From NCBI RefSeq assembly GCF_000298315.2, contig NZ_AEYE02000014.1, positions 186,001 through 250,000 on the forward strand: DNA of 64,000 nucleotides, in the 5' to 3' direction. The translations under genes were made by a program, and so were the position numbers. Under the pieces are notes generated by a model that saw nothing but the letters and a program-made list of their open reading frames with translations, was not told the origin of the DNA and did not search any database. Positions 45,556 through 55,133 of this stretch are shown piece by piece. The DNA is from Rhizobium grahamii CCGE 502 (GTDB taxonomy: Bacteria > Pseudomonadota > Alphaproteobacteria > Rhizobiales > Rhizobiaceae). Each line of letters opens with the position of its first letter. The first letter of the stretch is position 1.

Positions 45556-46713
45556 CTAGAAGCTTGGAAGCCCACGACTCTTCCACTGGCTCTTCGGAAC
45601 GGGATTTCCCACAGCAAAGCTGAAGGATTTAACCTTTGTCGCCCCGTCGTCCACCTCGCAACGGAAGCTGACATCATACCACCGACCAGATGCCCGAAAC
45701 GCATTGCTGGCTTGAAGGATCGTACCCTTCTTAAGACTGTAGGATGGCAGGATTTCCGGTCGATATGCTGGAGATCCGTGTATCAACTGCTGCCTAAGCT
45801 CCGTGCTGCACAGTTCCGCCACGCGGGCACCGCGTGGCATATCTCCCATGGCGGTTCTTGCCACCGGATCGTTCGTCATACTCTGCGAAAACAGCGTCTT
45901 CGCCTCCGTCAATTCGACGGGCTTGTCCGCCTGGGCGGTTGCGGTCGCATCGGGCTTTGTTGCTTTGGGCGGCTTTGCTTGCTCGAAACTCGTTTTGGCT
46001 TCGTTCTCGGCTCCTGATGCAGGGCCGTTCTTCTCGGCATGACTATCCGCCAAGTCGACCTGGGGCAGTTCGACATCCTGCGGAACCGGAGTGGCAGGAG
46101 GCTCCTTGCTTTCGGGGGCCTTGGCCGCATCTGCCGTTTCCTCCGGCCTCGCCTGATCCTCCGGGGGTGCCGGTTTGGGCTCCGGTGAAGGCTTCGGCGT
46201 ATCCGACTTCACACCGGCGACGGAAGCATCACCCTCAGTCGATTTCTCCGGTCCGGTATCCTTGTCGCCAAATTCCGTTACCGGGCGCAGCACCGGCATA
46301 GGCTGCCCCTTGCCGGCCGGTTCCTTGGACTCGGCATCCTTTGCAGCTGCTTCGGGCGGTTTCTCTTCCGGCGGCTTTGCCTGTTCAGGCGGAGGCGGAG
46401 GCGGTTGCTCGGCCTTTTCTTCCTTCGGCGGTTCCGCGGGCTTCTCGGTCGGTTTTTCCTCTGCCTTTTTCTCCTCCGGTTTTTTCTCCTCGGGTTTCGG
46501 CTGTTCCGGTACCTTCAGTTCGGGAGGTTTCTCCTCGGGTTTCTTTTCCTCCGGTGGAGGCACGAGGTCGACGCTGACTGTTTCTTCTTCCGGCTGAGGA
46601 GCAGGTAAAGGCAACTTCACGAGGAAGAACGCGACGATGGCAACGTGCAAAAGCACAGAGGCGAAAATGCCCCAGCCGAATGCTCCCCATTTCTTTGTCG
46701 AAACCTGCTGCAT
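45556..46713 (-). CDS. TonB-like DUF930 envelope protein
   Basis: A 385-residue protein with one N-terminal membrane anchor (FGWGIFASVLLHVAIVAFFL). A long Pro/Glu/Lys-rich region (about residues 35-250) follows that could span the periplasm like TonB. The C-terminal DUF930 domain begins about MGDMPRGARVAELCSTELRQ and contains two cysteines. The architecture suggests an envelope-spanning role; function is not known. It is not a standard TonB because the TonB C-terminal domain is absent. Confidence 0.78.
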   Translation of the reverse strand: MQQVSTKKWGAFGWGIFASVLLHVAIVAFFLVKLPLPAPQPEEETVSVDLVPPPEEKKPEEKPPELKVPEQPKPEEKKPEEKKAEEKPTEKPAEPPKEEKAEQPPPPPPEQAKPPEEKPPEAAAKDAESKEPAGKGQPMPVLRPVTEFGDKDTGPEKSTEGDASVAGVKSDTPKPSPEPKPAPPEDQARPEETADAAKAPESKEPPATPVPQDVELPQVDLADSHAEKNGPASGAENEAKTSFEQAKPPKATKPDATATAQADKPVELTEAKTLFSQSMTNDPVARTAMGDMPRGARVAELCSTELRQQLIHGSPAYRPEILPSYSLKKGTILQASNAFRASGRWYDVSFRCEVDDGATKVKSFSFAVGNPVPKSQWKSRGLPSF

Positions 46714-46877
46714 GCCTGCGAACGATGCCCTGCGCCACGCTACCGATGTGGCCTTTTAAGAAGGCATCATCAAGCCGTAAAACAAAAAAGCCTCACGTAC
46801 ACGCGCACAACCGTGCGCGCATGGCACATCGTCCACATGATTGCCAGCAATCGCCCTCTCCAAGAGGAACCGCAGAA

Positions 46878-47171
46878 CTATCCGAGCGAGCCTATGATCT
46901 CGCGATAGGCAGCCTCCGGAAATGCCTTCAAAGTCTTGGTGCGCACATTGCCCGCCATTCCGAGCGACAGACCGAAGCGCGCCATGACGGCATCGTCAGG
47001 CGCATCGCAGACGGCAACCATGTCGTGATCGCCCAAGGTGAGGAAGAACTGCTGGAACGAGCCACCCATATCACCGAGCAGCTTCTTGGCCGCGTCCAGG
47101 CGCTTTGCCGAGTCGCGAACGTTGCGAATGCCTTGATCCGTCCAGTTGATAAGCACGATGTAAGTGGTCAT
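46878..47171 (-). CDS. GYD domain protein
   Basis: A 97-residue ferredoxin-like GYD protein (TTYIVLINWTDQGIRNVRDS, FFLTLGDHDMVAVCDAPDDA). Members are small, widely distributed and uncharacterised; probably oligomeric. It stands alone between rpoD and the DUF930 gene, all on the minus strand. Confidence 0.88.
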   Translation of the reverse strand: MTTYIVLINWTDQGIRNVRDSAKRLDAAKKLLGDMGGSFQQFFLTLGDHDMVAVCDAPDDAVMARFGLSLGMAGNVRTKTLKAFPEAAYREIIGSLG

Positions 47172-47313
47172 TGCGCACCTCCCGACGGAGGGTCTTGGTC
47201 TCGCAACAGGCTATGGCGACCCTCGCTCATGCGCTGTGGTCGGTCCCTTCCCCCGTGGCCGATACCTTACTCCTGTCCCCATTCGACAACAAGGAACACC
47301 GCAGCCAGCGGAA

Positions 47314-47343
47314 AGCAAAAGCCGGGCACAAGGCCCGGCTCTC
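47314..47343 (-). terminator. rpoD terminator
   Basis: 8-bp stem AGCCGGGC (47320-47327)/GCCCGGCT (47333-47340), 5-nt loop. On the minus strand it is followed by TTTT. It lies 29 bp after the rpoD stop. Confidence 0.85.
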
Positions 47344-47368
47344 GGTGTTTCTTATCGAAGGTGGAAGC

Positions 47369-49420
47369 TTAGCTGTCGAGGAAGCTGCGGAGCTTTCTGG
47401 AGCGGCTCGGATGCTTCAGCTTGCGCAGCGCCTTCGCTTCGATCTGGCGGATACGTTCGCGGGTAACCGAGAACTGCTGGCCGACCTCTTCAAGCGTATG
47501 GTCAGTGTTCATGCCGATGCCGAAGCGCATGCGCAGGACGCGCTCTTCGCGCGGCGTCAGCGATGCCAGAACACGCGTCGTCGTCTCGCGCAGGTTCGCC
47601 TGGATGGCGGCGTCGATCGGCAGCAGCGCGTTCTTGTCCTCGATGAAATCGCCGAGGTGCGAATCTTCTTCGTCACCGACAGGCGTTTCGAGCGAGATCG
47701 GCTCCTTAGCGATCTTCAGGACCTTGCGGACCTTTTCGAGCGGCATAGCGAGCTTTTCAGCCAGTTCTTCCGGCGTCGGCTCGCGGCCAATCTCGTGCAG
47801 CATCTGGCGCGACGTACGAACGATCTTGTTGATCGTTTCGATCATATGCACCGGAATACGGATCGTGCGGGCCTGGTCGGCGATCGAGCGGGTAATCGCC
47901 TGACGAATCCACCACGTCGCATAGGTCGAGAACTTGTAACCGCGACGGTATTCGAACTTGTCGACCGCCTTCATCAGGCCGATGTTGCCTTCCTGAATGA
48001 GGTCGAGGAACTGCAGACCGCGGTTCGTGTACTTCTTGGCGATGGAGATAACGAGACGAAGGTTCGCTTCGACCATTTCCTTCTTGGCGATGCGCGCCTC
48101 GCGCTCGCCCTTCTGCACCATGTGCACGATGCGGCGGAATTCCGAGATCGAGATGCCGGTTTCCGTTGCGAGGTTCTGGATCTCCTGGCGGATATCGCGG
48201 ATTGTCGTGTTTTCGCCCTTGGCGAATTCCTTCCAGCCACGAGCAGCCAGATTGCCGATCGACTTCATCCAGTTCGGATCGAGCTCGGCGCCCTGGTACT
48301 GTTCGAGGAAGGAGTCGCGCTTGACGCCGTAGGATTCAGCCAGACGCAGCAGGCGACCTTCGTTCTGCACGAGGCGCTTGTTGATGTCGTAGAGCTGCTC
48401 GACGAGGGCGTCGATGCGGTTCTGGTTCAGCGACAGAGACTTGACGGCCTTGATGAGCTCATCCTTGAGCTCCTTGTAGCGGCGCTCCTGGGCGGACGAC
48501 AGCGTGCCGGTAGCGGCAAGCCGCTGCTCGACCTGCTGGTCCTGAAGCTTGCGCAGCTTCTTGTAGGTCTCGGCGATGATGTCGAGCGTTTCCATGACCT
48601 GCGGGCGCAGTTCCGCTTCCATGGCGGCCAGCGACAGGTTGGACTCGTCTTCGTCTTCTTCTTCCTCTTCCGGAGGCAGGCCCTCGCCGCCGACATTGGT
48701 GATGTCGTCGTCGCCGGAACGGACGCGGCGCGTCTTTTCCTTCTCTTCGGCTGCCTTCCGGTCAGCCTCAATCTTCTCGGGGCTCTGGAACTGCGGTGCA
48801 GCCTTCGCTTCCGGACCAGAATAGGTCGTTTCGAGGTCGATGATCTCTCGAAGCAGCGTCGTGCCTTCGTTGAGTTCGTCGCGCCAGATGATCAGCGCCT
48901 GGAATGTCAGCGGGCTCTCACAGAGACCACCGATCATCGTTTCGCGGCCGGCCTCAATACGCTTGGCGATCGCAATTTCGCCTTCACGCGACAGAAGCTC
49001 CACCGAGCCCATTTCGCGCAGATACATACGAACCGGATCGTCAGTGCGGTCGGTCGGTTCCTTCTTCTTGGCGGTAGCAAGGGCGGTGCCGCCGGAAGGC
49101 GCGAGTTCGCCGCCTTCGCTCTCGTCGTCGGAGCCGGAGTCATCGTCGTCGCTGCTAGCAGTGGCTTCCTCGGCTTCTTCGTCCTCGATGACGTTGATGC
49201 CCATGTCCGACAGCATCGACATCGTGTCTTCGATCTGCTCGGAGGTTACCTCTTCGGACGGCAGGACGGCGTTAAGCTCGTCCATCGTCACATAGCCGCG
49301 CTTCTTCGCGGCCTTGATCATCTTCTTGACCGCGTCATCGGAAAGATCAAGAAGAGGGCCGTCGGTGCCGCCGTCGCGTTCGACTTCCGCTTCTTCGTTC
49401 TCTTTGACCTTGGTTGCCAT
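47369..49420 (-). CDS. rpoD: Primary sigma factor RpoD (sigma-70)
   Basis: A 683-residue housekeeping sigma factor. N-terminal region 1.1 and a long acidic non-conserved region (Glu/Asp/Ser-rich) are followed by region 2 ([40 protein letters not shown]), region 3, and region 4 with HTH ([20 protein letters not shown]). It ends LRSFLDS as in rhizobial SigA. A CtrA-like box lies about 120 bp upstream. Confidence 0.98.
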   Translation of the reverse strand: MATKVKENEEAEVERDGGTDGPLLDLSDDAVKKMIKAAKKRGYVTMDELNAVLPSEEVTSEQIEDTMSMLSDMGINVIEDEEAEEATASSDDDDSGSDDESEGGELAPSGGTALATAKKKEPTDRTDDPVRMYLREMGSVELLSREGEIAIAKRIEAGRETMIGGLCESPLTFQALIIWRDELNEGTTLLREIIDLETTYSGPEAKAAPQFQSPEKIEADRKAAEEKEKTRRVRSGDDDITNVGGEGLPPEEEEEDEDESNLSLAAMEAELRPQVMETLDIIAETYKKLRKLQDQQVEQRLAATGTLSSAQERRYKELKDELIKAVKSLSLNQNRIDALVEQLYDINKRLVQNEGRLLRLAESYGVKRDSFLEQYQGAELDPNWMKSIGNLAARGWKEFAKGENTTIRDIRQEIQNLATETGISISEFRRIVHMVQKGEREARIAKKEMVEANLRLVISIAKKYTNRGLQFLDLIQEGNIGLMKAVDKFEYRRGYKFSTYATWWIRQAITRSIADQARTIRIPVHMIETINKIVRTSRQMLHEIGREPTPEELAEKLAMPLEKVRKVLKIAKEPISLETPVGDEEDSHLGDFIEDKNALLPIDAAIQANLRETTTRVLASLTPREERVLRMRFGIGMNTDHTLEEVGQQFSVTRERIRQIEAKALRKLKHPSRSRKLRSFLDS

Positions 49421-49875
49421 TTATGTCGTCGCCTTCCTGACGCTATTCAAACTCGCCGCAGTGAACGGCCGCACGCAGCCGATACGCCGCAAACGACCGT
49501 CTCGAATCACCAACTCTCACCTAACGGGATGAGATTTAATGCCTGATTAACCACGATTGCCGGCGCCGGACGACAGAGCTTAAAAGTCATCGAATGTCCG
49601 GCCATGGTTGTGCGATCCGCCCTTGACCCAGTTCACCGCTTTCCAAGTCGAACGGTGATTCCCATATTTTTTGTTCTCGTCAAGCTTTTCCAGAAAAAAA
49701 GCCTCAGAAAACCCGGAAAAAGCCTTATCCACAGGCCCGGAACCGCTCAAGCGATTGCCAAGCATAGATAGGATGTCACCGCAAGAAGACAAGAGCGGCC
49801 AGCATTCTTCTTGAACGGCAAAGTTGCCCCAAGATTCGTCATGCCCGCCACTAGTTGTTTGCGCCACGCCAAAGC
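49421..49875. promoter_or_regulatory. rpoD upstream region
   Basis: A 455-bp gap. It holds a CtrA-like site (49537-49553), one perfect DnaA-box sequence TTATCCACA (49725-49733) and A-rich tracts near 49693-49722 that could end the kbl-tdh-GFA transcript. A 105-residue frame here (49580-49897) overlaps the GFA gene and is not credited. Confidence 0.6.
49537..49553. promoter_or_regulatory. CtrA-like binding site upstream of rpoD
   Basis: TTAA-N7-TTAA followed by CC, a full CtrA consensus, 117-133 bp before the rpoD ATG. A GAATC (CcrM methylation target) lies nearby at 49505-49509. Confidence 0.45.
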
Positions 49876-50223
49876 TTAGTGAGACTGCCCATCCCAATGT
49901 TGAATCTCAAGACTTGCCAGATCGACCGCGGGAATGCAGCGGACGTTGATGCAGGCCATCTCGGCACCGTCAGGCATTTGCGCTTCCGCGAAGGGAGCGA
50001 TGCCGCACGTGCCGCAGAAGCGGTGTTGGATCGTATGCGTGTTGAACGTATAGGTCGACAGGTTCTCGCGCGGCGTTTTCAGCGTGAACTTGTCGCGCGG
50101 CACGAAGGCCAACAGTCCCCCACGCCGTCGGCAAAGCGAACAATTGCAGTCGAGGGCGGAGGTCAACTCCCCCTCCACTTCAAATTCGATCTTGCCGCAA
50201 TGGCAGCTTCCTTCGTAGAGCAT
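49876..50223 (-). CDS. GFA-family (glutathione-dependent formaldehyde-activating) protein
   Basis: A 115-residue zinc-binding GFA/CENP-V fold. Cysteine motifs are GSCHCGKIEFE, CNCSLCRRRG and FCGTCG. Members are often misnamed; true substrate unknown. It starts 9 bp after tdh, so it is the third gene of the kbl-tdh operon. Confidence 0.85.
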   Translation of the reverse strand: MLYEGSCHCGKIEFEVEGELTSALDCNCSLCRRRGGLLAFVPRDKFTLKTPRENLSTYTFNTHTIQHRFCGTCGIAPFAEAQMPDGAEMACINVRCIPAVDLASLEIQHWDGQSH

Positions 50224-50232
50224 CGAACCTCC

Positions 50233-51270
50233 TCAATTCCAATCCATGACCACCTTGCCGGAGTTGCCGGAGCGCATCGCCTCGAACCCTTCGCGGAAGT
50301 CATCAATTCCGATCCGGTGCGTGATGACGGGCGACAAATCCAGCCCGCCCTGCACGAAAGCGATCATCTTGTACCAGGTCTCGAACATCTCGCGGCCGTA
50401 GATGCCCTTCAGGTTAAGCATCTTGAAGATGACTTTGTTCCAGTCGATCTCGAAGCCGGCGGGCGCAATGCCGAGGATGGCGATCTTGCCACCATTGTTC
50501 ATCTTGTCGATCATGTCGCGGAAGGCCGGTGCAGCTCCCGACATCTCCAAGCCGACATCGAAGCCCTCGGTCATTCCGATCGACTTCATCACGTCGGTGA
50601 GGTTCTCCTTCGATGCGTCGACGACATAGTCGATGCCGAGCTTGCGGGCGAGATCCAGCCGATGCGGATTGATGTCCGTTATGACCACCTTGCGGGCGCC
50701 CGAACGCTTCGCGACCAGCGCGCCCATGATGCCGATCGGCCCCGCCCCGGTAACCAGGACATCCTCCCCGACGAGGTCGAAGGACAGCGCCGTGTGCACC
50801 GCATTGCCGAACGGATCGAAGATCGCGGCGATCTCATCCGGAATGTCGTCCGGGATCGGCACGACGTTCGCTTCCGGAATGCAGACGAACTCTCCGAAGG
50901 AACCGGGGCGGTTGACGCCGACTCCGAGCGTGTTGCGGCAGAGATGTCCCCTGCCTGCGCGGCAGTTACGGCACTTGCCGCAGACGATATGTCCCTCGCC
51001 GGAGACGCGCTCGCCGACACGATATTTCGTTACCGCAGAGCCTATTTGAGCAATCTCGCCGCAGAATTCGTGGCCGACGACCATCGGCACCGGAATTGTC
51101 TTCTGCGCCCACTGATCCCAGTTCCAGATATGGACATCCGTGCCGCAGATCGCTGACTTTTTCACCTTGATCAGCACGTCGTTCGGCCCGACCTCGGGAA
51201 CCGGGACATGCTCCATCCACAGCCCGACCTCCGGCTTCGCCTTGACCAGCGCCTTCATCATATTCGACAT
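50233..51270 (-). CDS. tdh: L-threonine 3-dehydrogenase
   Basis: A 345-residue zinc MDR enzyme that oxidises threonine to 2-amino-3-ketobutyrate with NAD. Motifs are [29 protein letters not shown], structural zinc [15 protein letters not shown], and Rossmann [15 protein letters not shown]. It follows kbl by 21 bp. With Kbl it converts threonine to glycine and acetyl-CoA. Confidence 0.96.
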   Translation of the reverse strand: MSNMMKALVKAKPEVGLWMEHVPVPEVGPNDVLIKVKKSAICGTDVHIWNWDQWAQKTIPVPMVVGHEFCGEIAQIGSAVTKYRVGERVSGEGHIVCGKCRNCRAGRGHLCRNTLGVGVNRPGSFGEFVCIPEANVVPIPDDIPDEIAAIFDPFGNAVHTALSFDLVGEDVLVTGAGPIGIMGALVAKRSGARKVVITDINPHRLDLARKLGIDYVVDASKENLTDVMKSIGMTEGFDVGLEMSGAAPAFRDMIDKMNNGGKIAILGIAPAGFEIDWNKVIFKMLNLKGIYGREMFETWYKMIAFVQGGLDLSPVITHRIGIDDFREGFEAMRSGNSGKVVMDWN

Positions 51271-51291
51271 GATCTTACTCTCCGAAACCCT

Positions 51292-52479
51292 TCAAATGAC
51301 TCCAAGTTCACGACCGGCCTCGGCAAATGCCGCGATCGTCCGCTCGACATCCGCGCGTGAATGTGCGGCAGACATCTGCGTGCGGATGCGCGCCTGTCCC
51401 TTCGGCACGACAGGGAAGGAGAAGCCGATCACATAGACACCCTTCTTCAACATCAGTGCCGCCATGTCCTGCGCCAGCTTGGCGTCGCCGAGCATGACGG
51501 GAATGATTGGATGCCCCTCGCCCGCCAGCGTAAAGCCAAGCTTCGTCATTTCGGATCGGAACAACGTCGCATTGGCTGACAACCGCTCGCGCAGCGCAGC
51601 GCCGTTCTCGATGAGATCGAAGACCTTCAGCGACGCGGCAGCAATGACCGGCGCCAGCGTGTTCGAGAACAGATAGGGCCGCGATCGCTGCCTCAACCAG
51701 TCGATGGTTTCTGCCTTTGCCGAGGTATAGCCGCCGGAAGCCCCCCCAAGCGCCTTCCCGAGCGTGCCGGTGATGATGTCGATCCGCCCCTCGACACCGC
51801 AATGCTCTGGAGAGCCACGTCCATGCTTGCCGACGAAGCCAACGGCGTGGCTATCATCGACCATGACCATCGCGCCATACTTGTCGGCGAGGTCGCAGAC
51901 GCCCTGCAGGTTGGCGATGATGCCGTCCATCGAGAAGACGCCATCGGTGGCAATCAGCTTGAAGCGACTGCCCTCGGCCTTCTTCAGCTCTTCTTCCAAC
52001 GCCTTCATGTCATTGTTGGCATAACGGAAGCGCTTGGCTTTGGAGAGTCGCACGCCATCGATGATCGAGGCGTGGTTCAACGCGTCGGAGATGATCGCAT
52101 CCTCCTCGCCGAGCAGTGTCTCGAAGAGACCGCCATTGGCGTCGAAACAGGAGGAATAGAGGATCGTGTCTTCCATGCCGAGGAAGGAGGAAATACGCGC
52201 CTCGAGCTGCTTGTGCTCCTCCTGCGTACCGCAGATGAAGCGTACCGAGGCCATGCCATAGCCATAGCGGTCGAGCGCCTTCTTCCCGGCGTCGGCAAGC
52301 TCCTCGTTGTCGGCGAGCCCGAGATAGTTGTTGGCGCAGAAGTTCAGCACCCGCTCGCCGGACGCAACGGCGATCTCGCCCGCCTGCTTTGACGTGATGA
52401 CACGCTCGGACTTGTAAAGCCCGGCATCCTTCAGTGCGGCGAGTTCGGTGCGGAGGTGGGAGAGAAATTGCGAGGTCAT
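51292..52479 (-). CDS. kbl: Glycine C-acetyltransferase (2-amino-3-ketobutyrate CoA ligase)
   Basis: A 395-residue PLP enzyme of the alpha-oxoamine synthase group. It cleaves 2-amino-3-ketobutyrate with CoA to glycine and acetyl-CoA. Key motifs are [28 protein letters not shown] (PLP Asp) and the PLP lysine in [17 protein letters not shown]. It is first in the kbl-tdh-GFA operon. Confidence 0.96.
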   Translation of the reverse strand: MTSQFLSHLRTELAALKDAGLYKSERVITSKQAGEIAVASGERVLNFCANNYLGLADNEELADAGKKALDRYGYGMASVRFICGTQEEHKQLEARISSFLGMEDTILYSSCFDANGGLFETLLGEEDAIISDALNHASIIDGVRLSKAKRFRYANNDMKALEEELKKAEGSRFKLIATDGVFSMDGIIANLQGVCDLADKYGAMVMVDDSHAVGFVGKHGRGSPEHCGVEGRIDIITGTLGKALGGASGGYTSAKAETIDWLRQRSRPYLFSNTLAPVIAAASLKVFDLIENGAALRERLSANATLFRSEMTKLGFTLAGEGHPIIPVMLGDAKLAQDMAALMLKKGVYVIGFSFPVVPKGQARIRTQMSAAHSRADVERTIAAFAEAGRELGVI

Positions 52480-52549
52480 TGAATGCCCTTCTTGTGATGT
52501 TTCCCGATGCCCTGCACTAGCACATAGCCAAGCGCCTGTCTTGCCGTCC

Positions 52550-53278
52550 TCAACGTTGCACGACGATCAGCAGGAACATCGGCCTATCCATCTCTTCGGC
52601 CCACTCGGGATGATCGCGAAGCTGCTCGTCGCCCGGCCGCCATTCCTCCACGTGGCGGATCGAAAAGCCATTTGCGATCAGGGAGTTGAGGGTTGTTCCA
52701 AGCGTACGGTGATACTTCACGACGCCCTTTGCGAGCCAGTCCGTTGTGCGCTTGCCTTCGCGTGAATAGCCGTCAAGCGGCCAGATCCGCCGCCCCTCGC
52801 GATCCGTCGTCCAGCCGGGATTGGCCGGCGCCATATAGATCGGATGCTCGATCGTGAAGACGAAATCGCCCCCCGGCACAAGCGCGCTGTGGATGGTGGC
52901 AGCCAAGCGGCTGAAATCCTCGATGTAGTGAAATGCCAAGGAACTGTAGGCGAGATCGAATGATGCCGGTGGCAATTCGAGCGTTTCGAGGTCTGCAATC
53001 TCGTAACGAACGGTGGAGTCGACGGTCTCCCGTTTGGCCCGATCGATCATTCGCTCCGAGATGTCAAAGCCGAGGACGCTTCTTGCACCCTGCCCCGCAG
53101 CGTAGCGGGCAAACCAGCCGAAGCCGCAACCGAGATCGACGACGCGCTTGCCTGACAAAGCCGGCAGCACCGCCTGGATGGACTCCCACTCCGCCGCGCC
53201 ATCGAGCCCGTGGAGCGAGCGCGAAAGCTGGCTGTATCCTTCAAAGAATTCAGGCTTGTCGTAGATATTTTGGGCCAT
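52550..53278 (-). CDS. Class I SAM-dependent methyltransferase
   Basis: A 242-residue Methyltransf_11/25 type enzyme. Motif I is [20 protein letters not shown]; motif II lies near [20 protein letters not shown]. The substrate is not predictable. It is parallel to kbl (70 bp upstream), but the spacing leaves co-transcription open. Confidence 0.87.
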   Translation of the reverse strand: MAQNIYDKPEFFEGYSQLSRSLHGLDGAAEWESIQAVLPALSGKRVVDLGCGFGWFARYAAGQGARSVLGFDISERMIDRAKRETVDSTVRYEIADLETLELPPASFDLAYSSLAFHYIEDFSRLAATIHSALVPGGDFVFTIEHPIYMAPANPGWTTDREGRRIWPLDGYSREGKRTTDWLAKGVVKYHRTLGTTLNSLIANGFSIRHVEEWRPGDEQLRDHPEWAEEMDRPMFLLIVVQR

Positions 53279-53377
53279 GACCGTATCCTTTCAGCCGGCC
53301 CATATAGACACACCTCGCCCAGTCTCAATGTTTTATTGATAGCCTCACACCGCGGCGGCTATTGGCGCACGCCGCCG

Positions 53378-53914
53378 TTATTTGCCCGGCAGCATCGTCT
53401 GAAGGACGCCATCGCGACGCACGAGCCCGTGAAAGAGCGCCGCCGCAAGGTGCATCAAGACGAGAGCGAAGAAGGCGAAGGCTAGATAGAAATGCGCGCT
53501 CCAAAGAAGCGCATGAAGGCTGTCGCTCTGCGGCACGATCGCCGGAAGCCGCAACCCGCCGTACAGCACGATGGGGTAGCCGGCCGCCGACATCATGGCC
53601 CAACCGATTAAAGGCATACCGATCATCAGCGCATACAACGCGACATGAGACAGATAAGCCGCAAGCTTCATCGGCTCCGGCAGATCGGCAGGCAAAGGCG
53701 GCGCGCCCGATATGAAGCGAACCACAAGGCGAACCAAGGCAAGAACGAGAATGGCAATGCCTAGCGTCTTGTGCGTCACCAGCAGCGGCACGTATTGCCG
53801 TCCGATGGTGGACACCATCCCGACGCCAACGAAGAGCATAGTCAGGATGCCGATCGCCATCAGCCAATGCAACAAACGCTGGAGAGTGCTGAAGTGCGTG
53901 GTTGGACCTGTCAT
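53378..53914 (-). CDS. Cytochrome b561
   Basis: A 178-residue four-helix dihaem membrane protein (HFSTLQRLLHWLMAIGILTM, HKTLGIAILVLALVRLVVR, ALLWSAHFYLAFAFFALVLM with histidines for two haems b). It passes electrons across the inner membrane, probably from quinol. Its ATG overlaps the stop of the catalase-like gene, so it likely delivers electrons to that peroxidase. Confidence 0.92.
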   Translation of the reverse strand: MTGPTTHFSTLQRLLHWLMAIGILTMLFVGVGMVSTIGRQYVPLLVTHKTLGIAILVLALVRLVVRFISGAPPLPADLPEPMKLAAYLSHVALYALMIGMPLIGWAMMSAAGYPIVLYGGLRLPAIVPQSDSLHALLWSAHFYLAFAFFALVLMHLAAALFHGLVRRDGVLQTMLPGK

Positions 53915-54969
53915 GGCTTTGTGCTCGCTGCTGTTCGGGGATAATGGCTTGCTTCCGAGGTGCGCAGATCGAAAGATTTGGCATAGGCGGCCGACCGGGC
54001 CGCCGGGAACGGATCGTCGGAAACCGTGATGCCATCAGGCAGAACGGTCGGATCGAAATTGATGTCCCGACACGGGCCGTCGGCCTCCGGCTCTATTTTC
54101 TGCACGACCAGCGTACCGGCTTCAACGGTTCGCCGTTCCGGCGGCCAGGCCTTTGTCGGATCGGACGTCGGATCGGATGGTTCGGCGACCGTCAGCACGA
54201 GCGTCCAGCGTTGGGGCGACTTCGCGACACGTTCGGCAATCTCGCCTTCGAGATGATTGGGGCCGAGCTTGGCAAAATCCTCACTCGTGATCGGCATCGC
54301 TTGCGCGTCTGCGCGCAATGACCAGCGAACGGCGTGCGCATTGCCCGAGACATCCGTGAAAATGAATGCATTGAGGCCGTTGAAGGTTACTTCCGCGTAG
54401 CTGGCAGTCCAGGGAGCCTTCGTTGCCCATTCGCCGAACGCGGCGAACTCCGGATGAGCCCCCACGAAGGTTTTCATTGCCGCGGGATCCTTGCTCCCCG
54501 CCGCCTGCAGCAACTCGTAGAATCCCTGCGGCGTGGAGACGGCAAAGACCGGCGGATCGATCATCGCCATCCGCCAGACCTCCCCGTCTGGCGTCGAAAT
54601 CTGCACGCCGAGTCCGCGCACTCGAACAGTGGGATCGGCCGCGTTCGGGTCAGGTGTCGCCAGATTAAAGCGTCCGACAACCGGATATTGTCCGGCCGCA
54701 AATACAGTCGCCCGCGACAGCGCGACACCATTGCCGTTCGCTTCGAATACGCCAGTGAAGCAGACGCCCTTCGCGTGATTTCGCCGATGTCCAAGAGCGG
54801 GTCCGCCGGGAGGCGCCAGGGCACTGACAAGCTTTGTGGAGGTAAGGCGACCCGGGGAAAGCCACCCGGCTGTGTACGCAAAAGCGCCGGCGCCAAAGGC
54901 CACCACGGCAGCAATTAACACCAAAGATCCTAGCGCTGAACGCTGCTGCGATGGCGACGGGCCTGGCAT
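53911..54969 (-). CDS. Catalase-family peroxidase (SrpA-like), membrane-anchored
   Basis: A 352-residue minimal catalase-like haem protein with an N-terminal membrane/export segment (SALGSLVLIAAVVAFGAGAF). Distal His is in ALGHRRNHAKGVCFTGVFEA, then the catalase core (VVGRFNLATPDPNAADPTVR, VRGLGVQIS). It lacks the catalase C-terminal parts, as usual for this peroxidase group. The 4-bp overlap with cytochrome b561 indicates a periplasmic peroxide-reducing pair fed by quinol. Confidence 0.88.
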   Translation of the reverse strand: MPGPSPSQQRSALGSLVLIAAVVAFGAGAFAYTAGWLSPGRLTSTKLVSALAPPGGPALGHRRNHAKGVCFTGVFEANGNGVALSRATVFAAGQYPVVGRFNLATPDPNAADPTVRVRGLGVQISTPDGEVWRMAMIDPPVFAVSTPQGFYELLQAAGSKDPAAMKTFVGAHPEFAAFGEWATKAPWTASYAEVTFNGLNAFIFTDVSGNAHAVRWSLRADAQAMPITSEDFAKLGPNHLEGEIAERVAKSPQRWTLVLTVAEPSDPTSDPTKAWPPERRTVEAGTLVVQKIEPEADGPCRDINFDPTVLPDGITVSDDPFPAARSAAYAKSFDLRTSEASHYPRTAASTKP

Positions 54970-55133
54970 CCAACACTCTCCGTTTTGTCAATCGGGGTAC
55001 TGTGGGCAGTTCTCTGCAATGCTGGGAGGTCGGTTCACGTAAGCCGAACAGCCGCACCGAGCGCACTAACTGGGCGGCTATCCCATTATTTCCGTTGCGA
55101 AAGATGGCACCGTTGCGCCATGAGGTCAAATGC

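Noticed and set aside
47171-49546. 791-residue open frame on the plus strand opposite rpoD
   Set aside because: Antisense to a certain gene, no family motifs, and composition typical of a high-GC complementary frame.
49725-49733. DnaA box TTATCCACA as part of a replication origin
   Set aside because: A single box without clusters or AT-rich unwinding region. One perfect 9-mer is expected by chance.
49580-49897. 105-residue frame between rpoD and the GFA gene
   Set aside because: Overlaps the GFA 3' end, has no convincing ribosome site, and reads through poly-A tracts as Lys/Phe.
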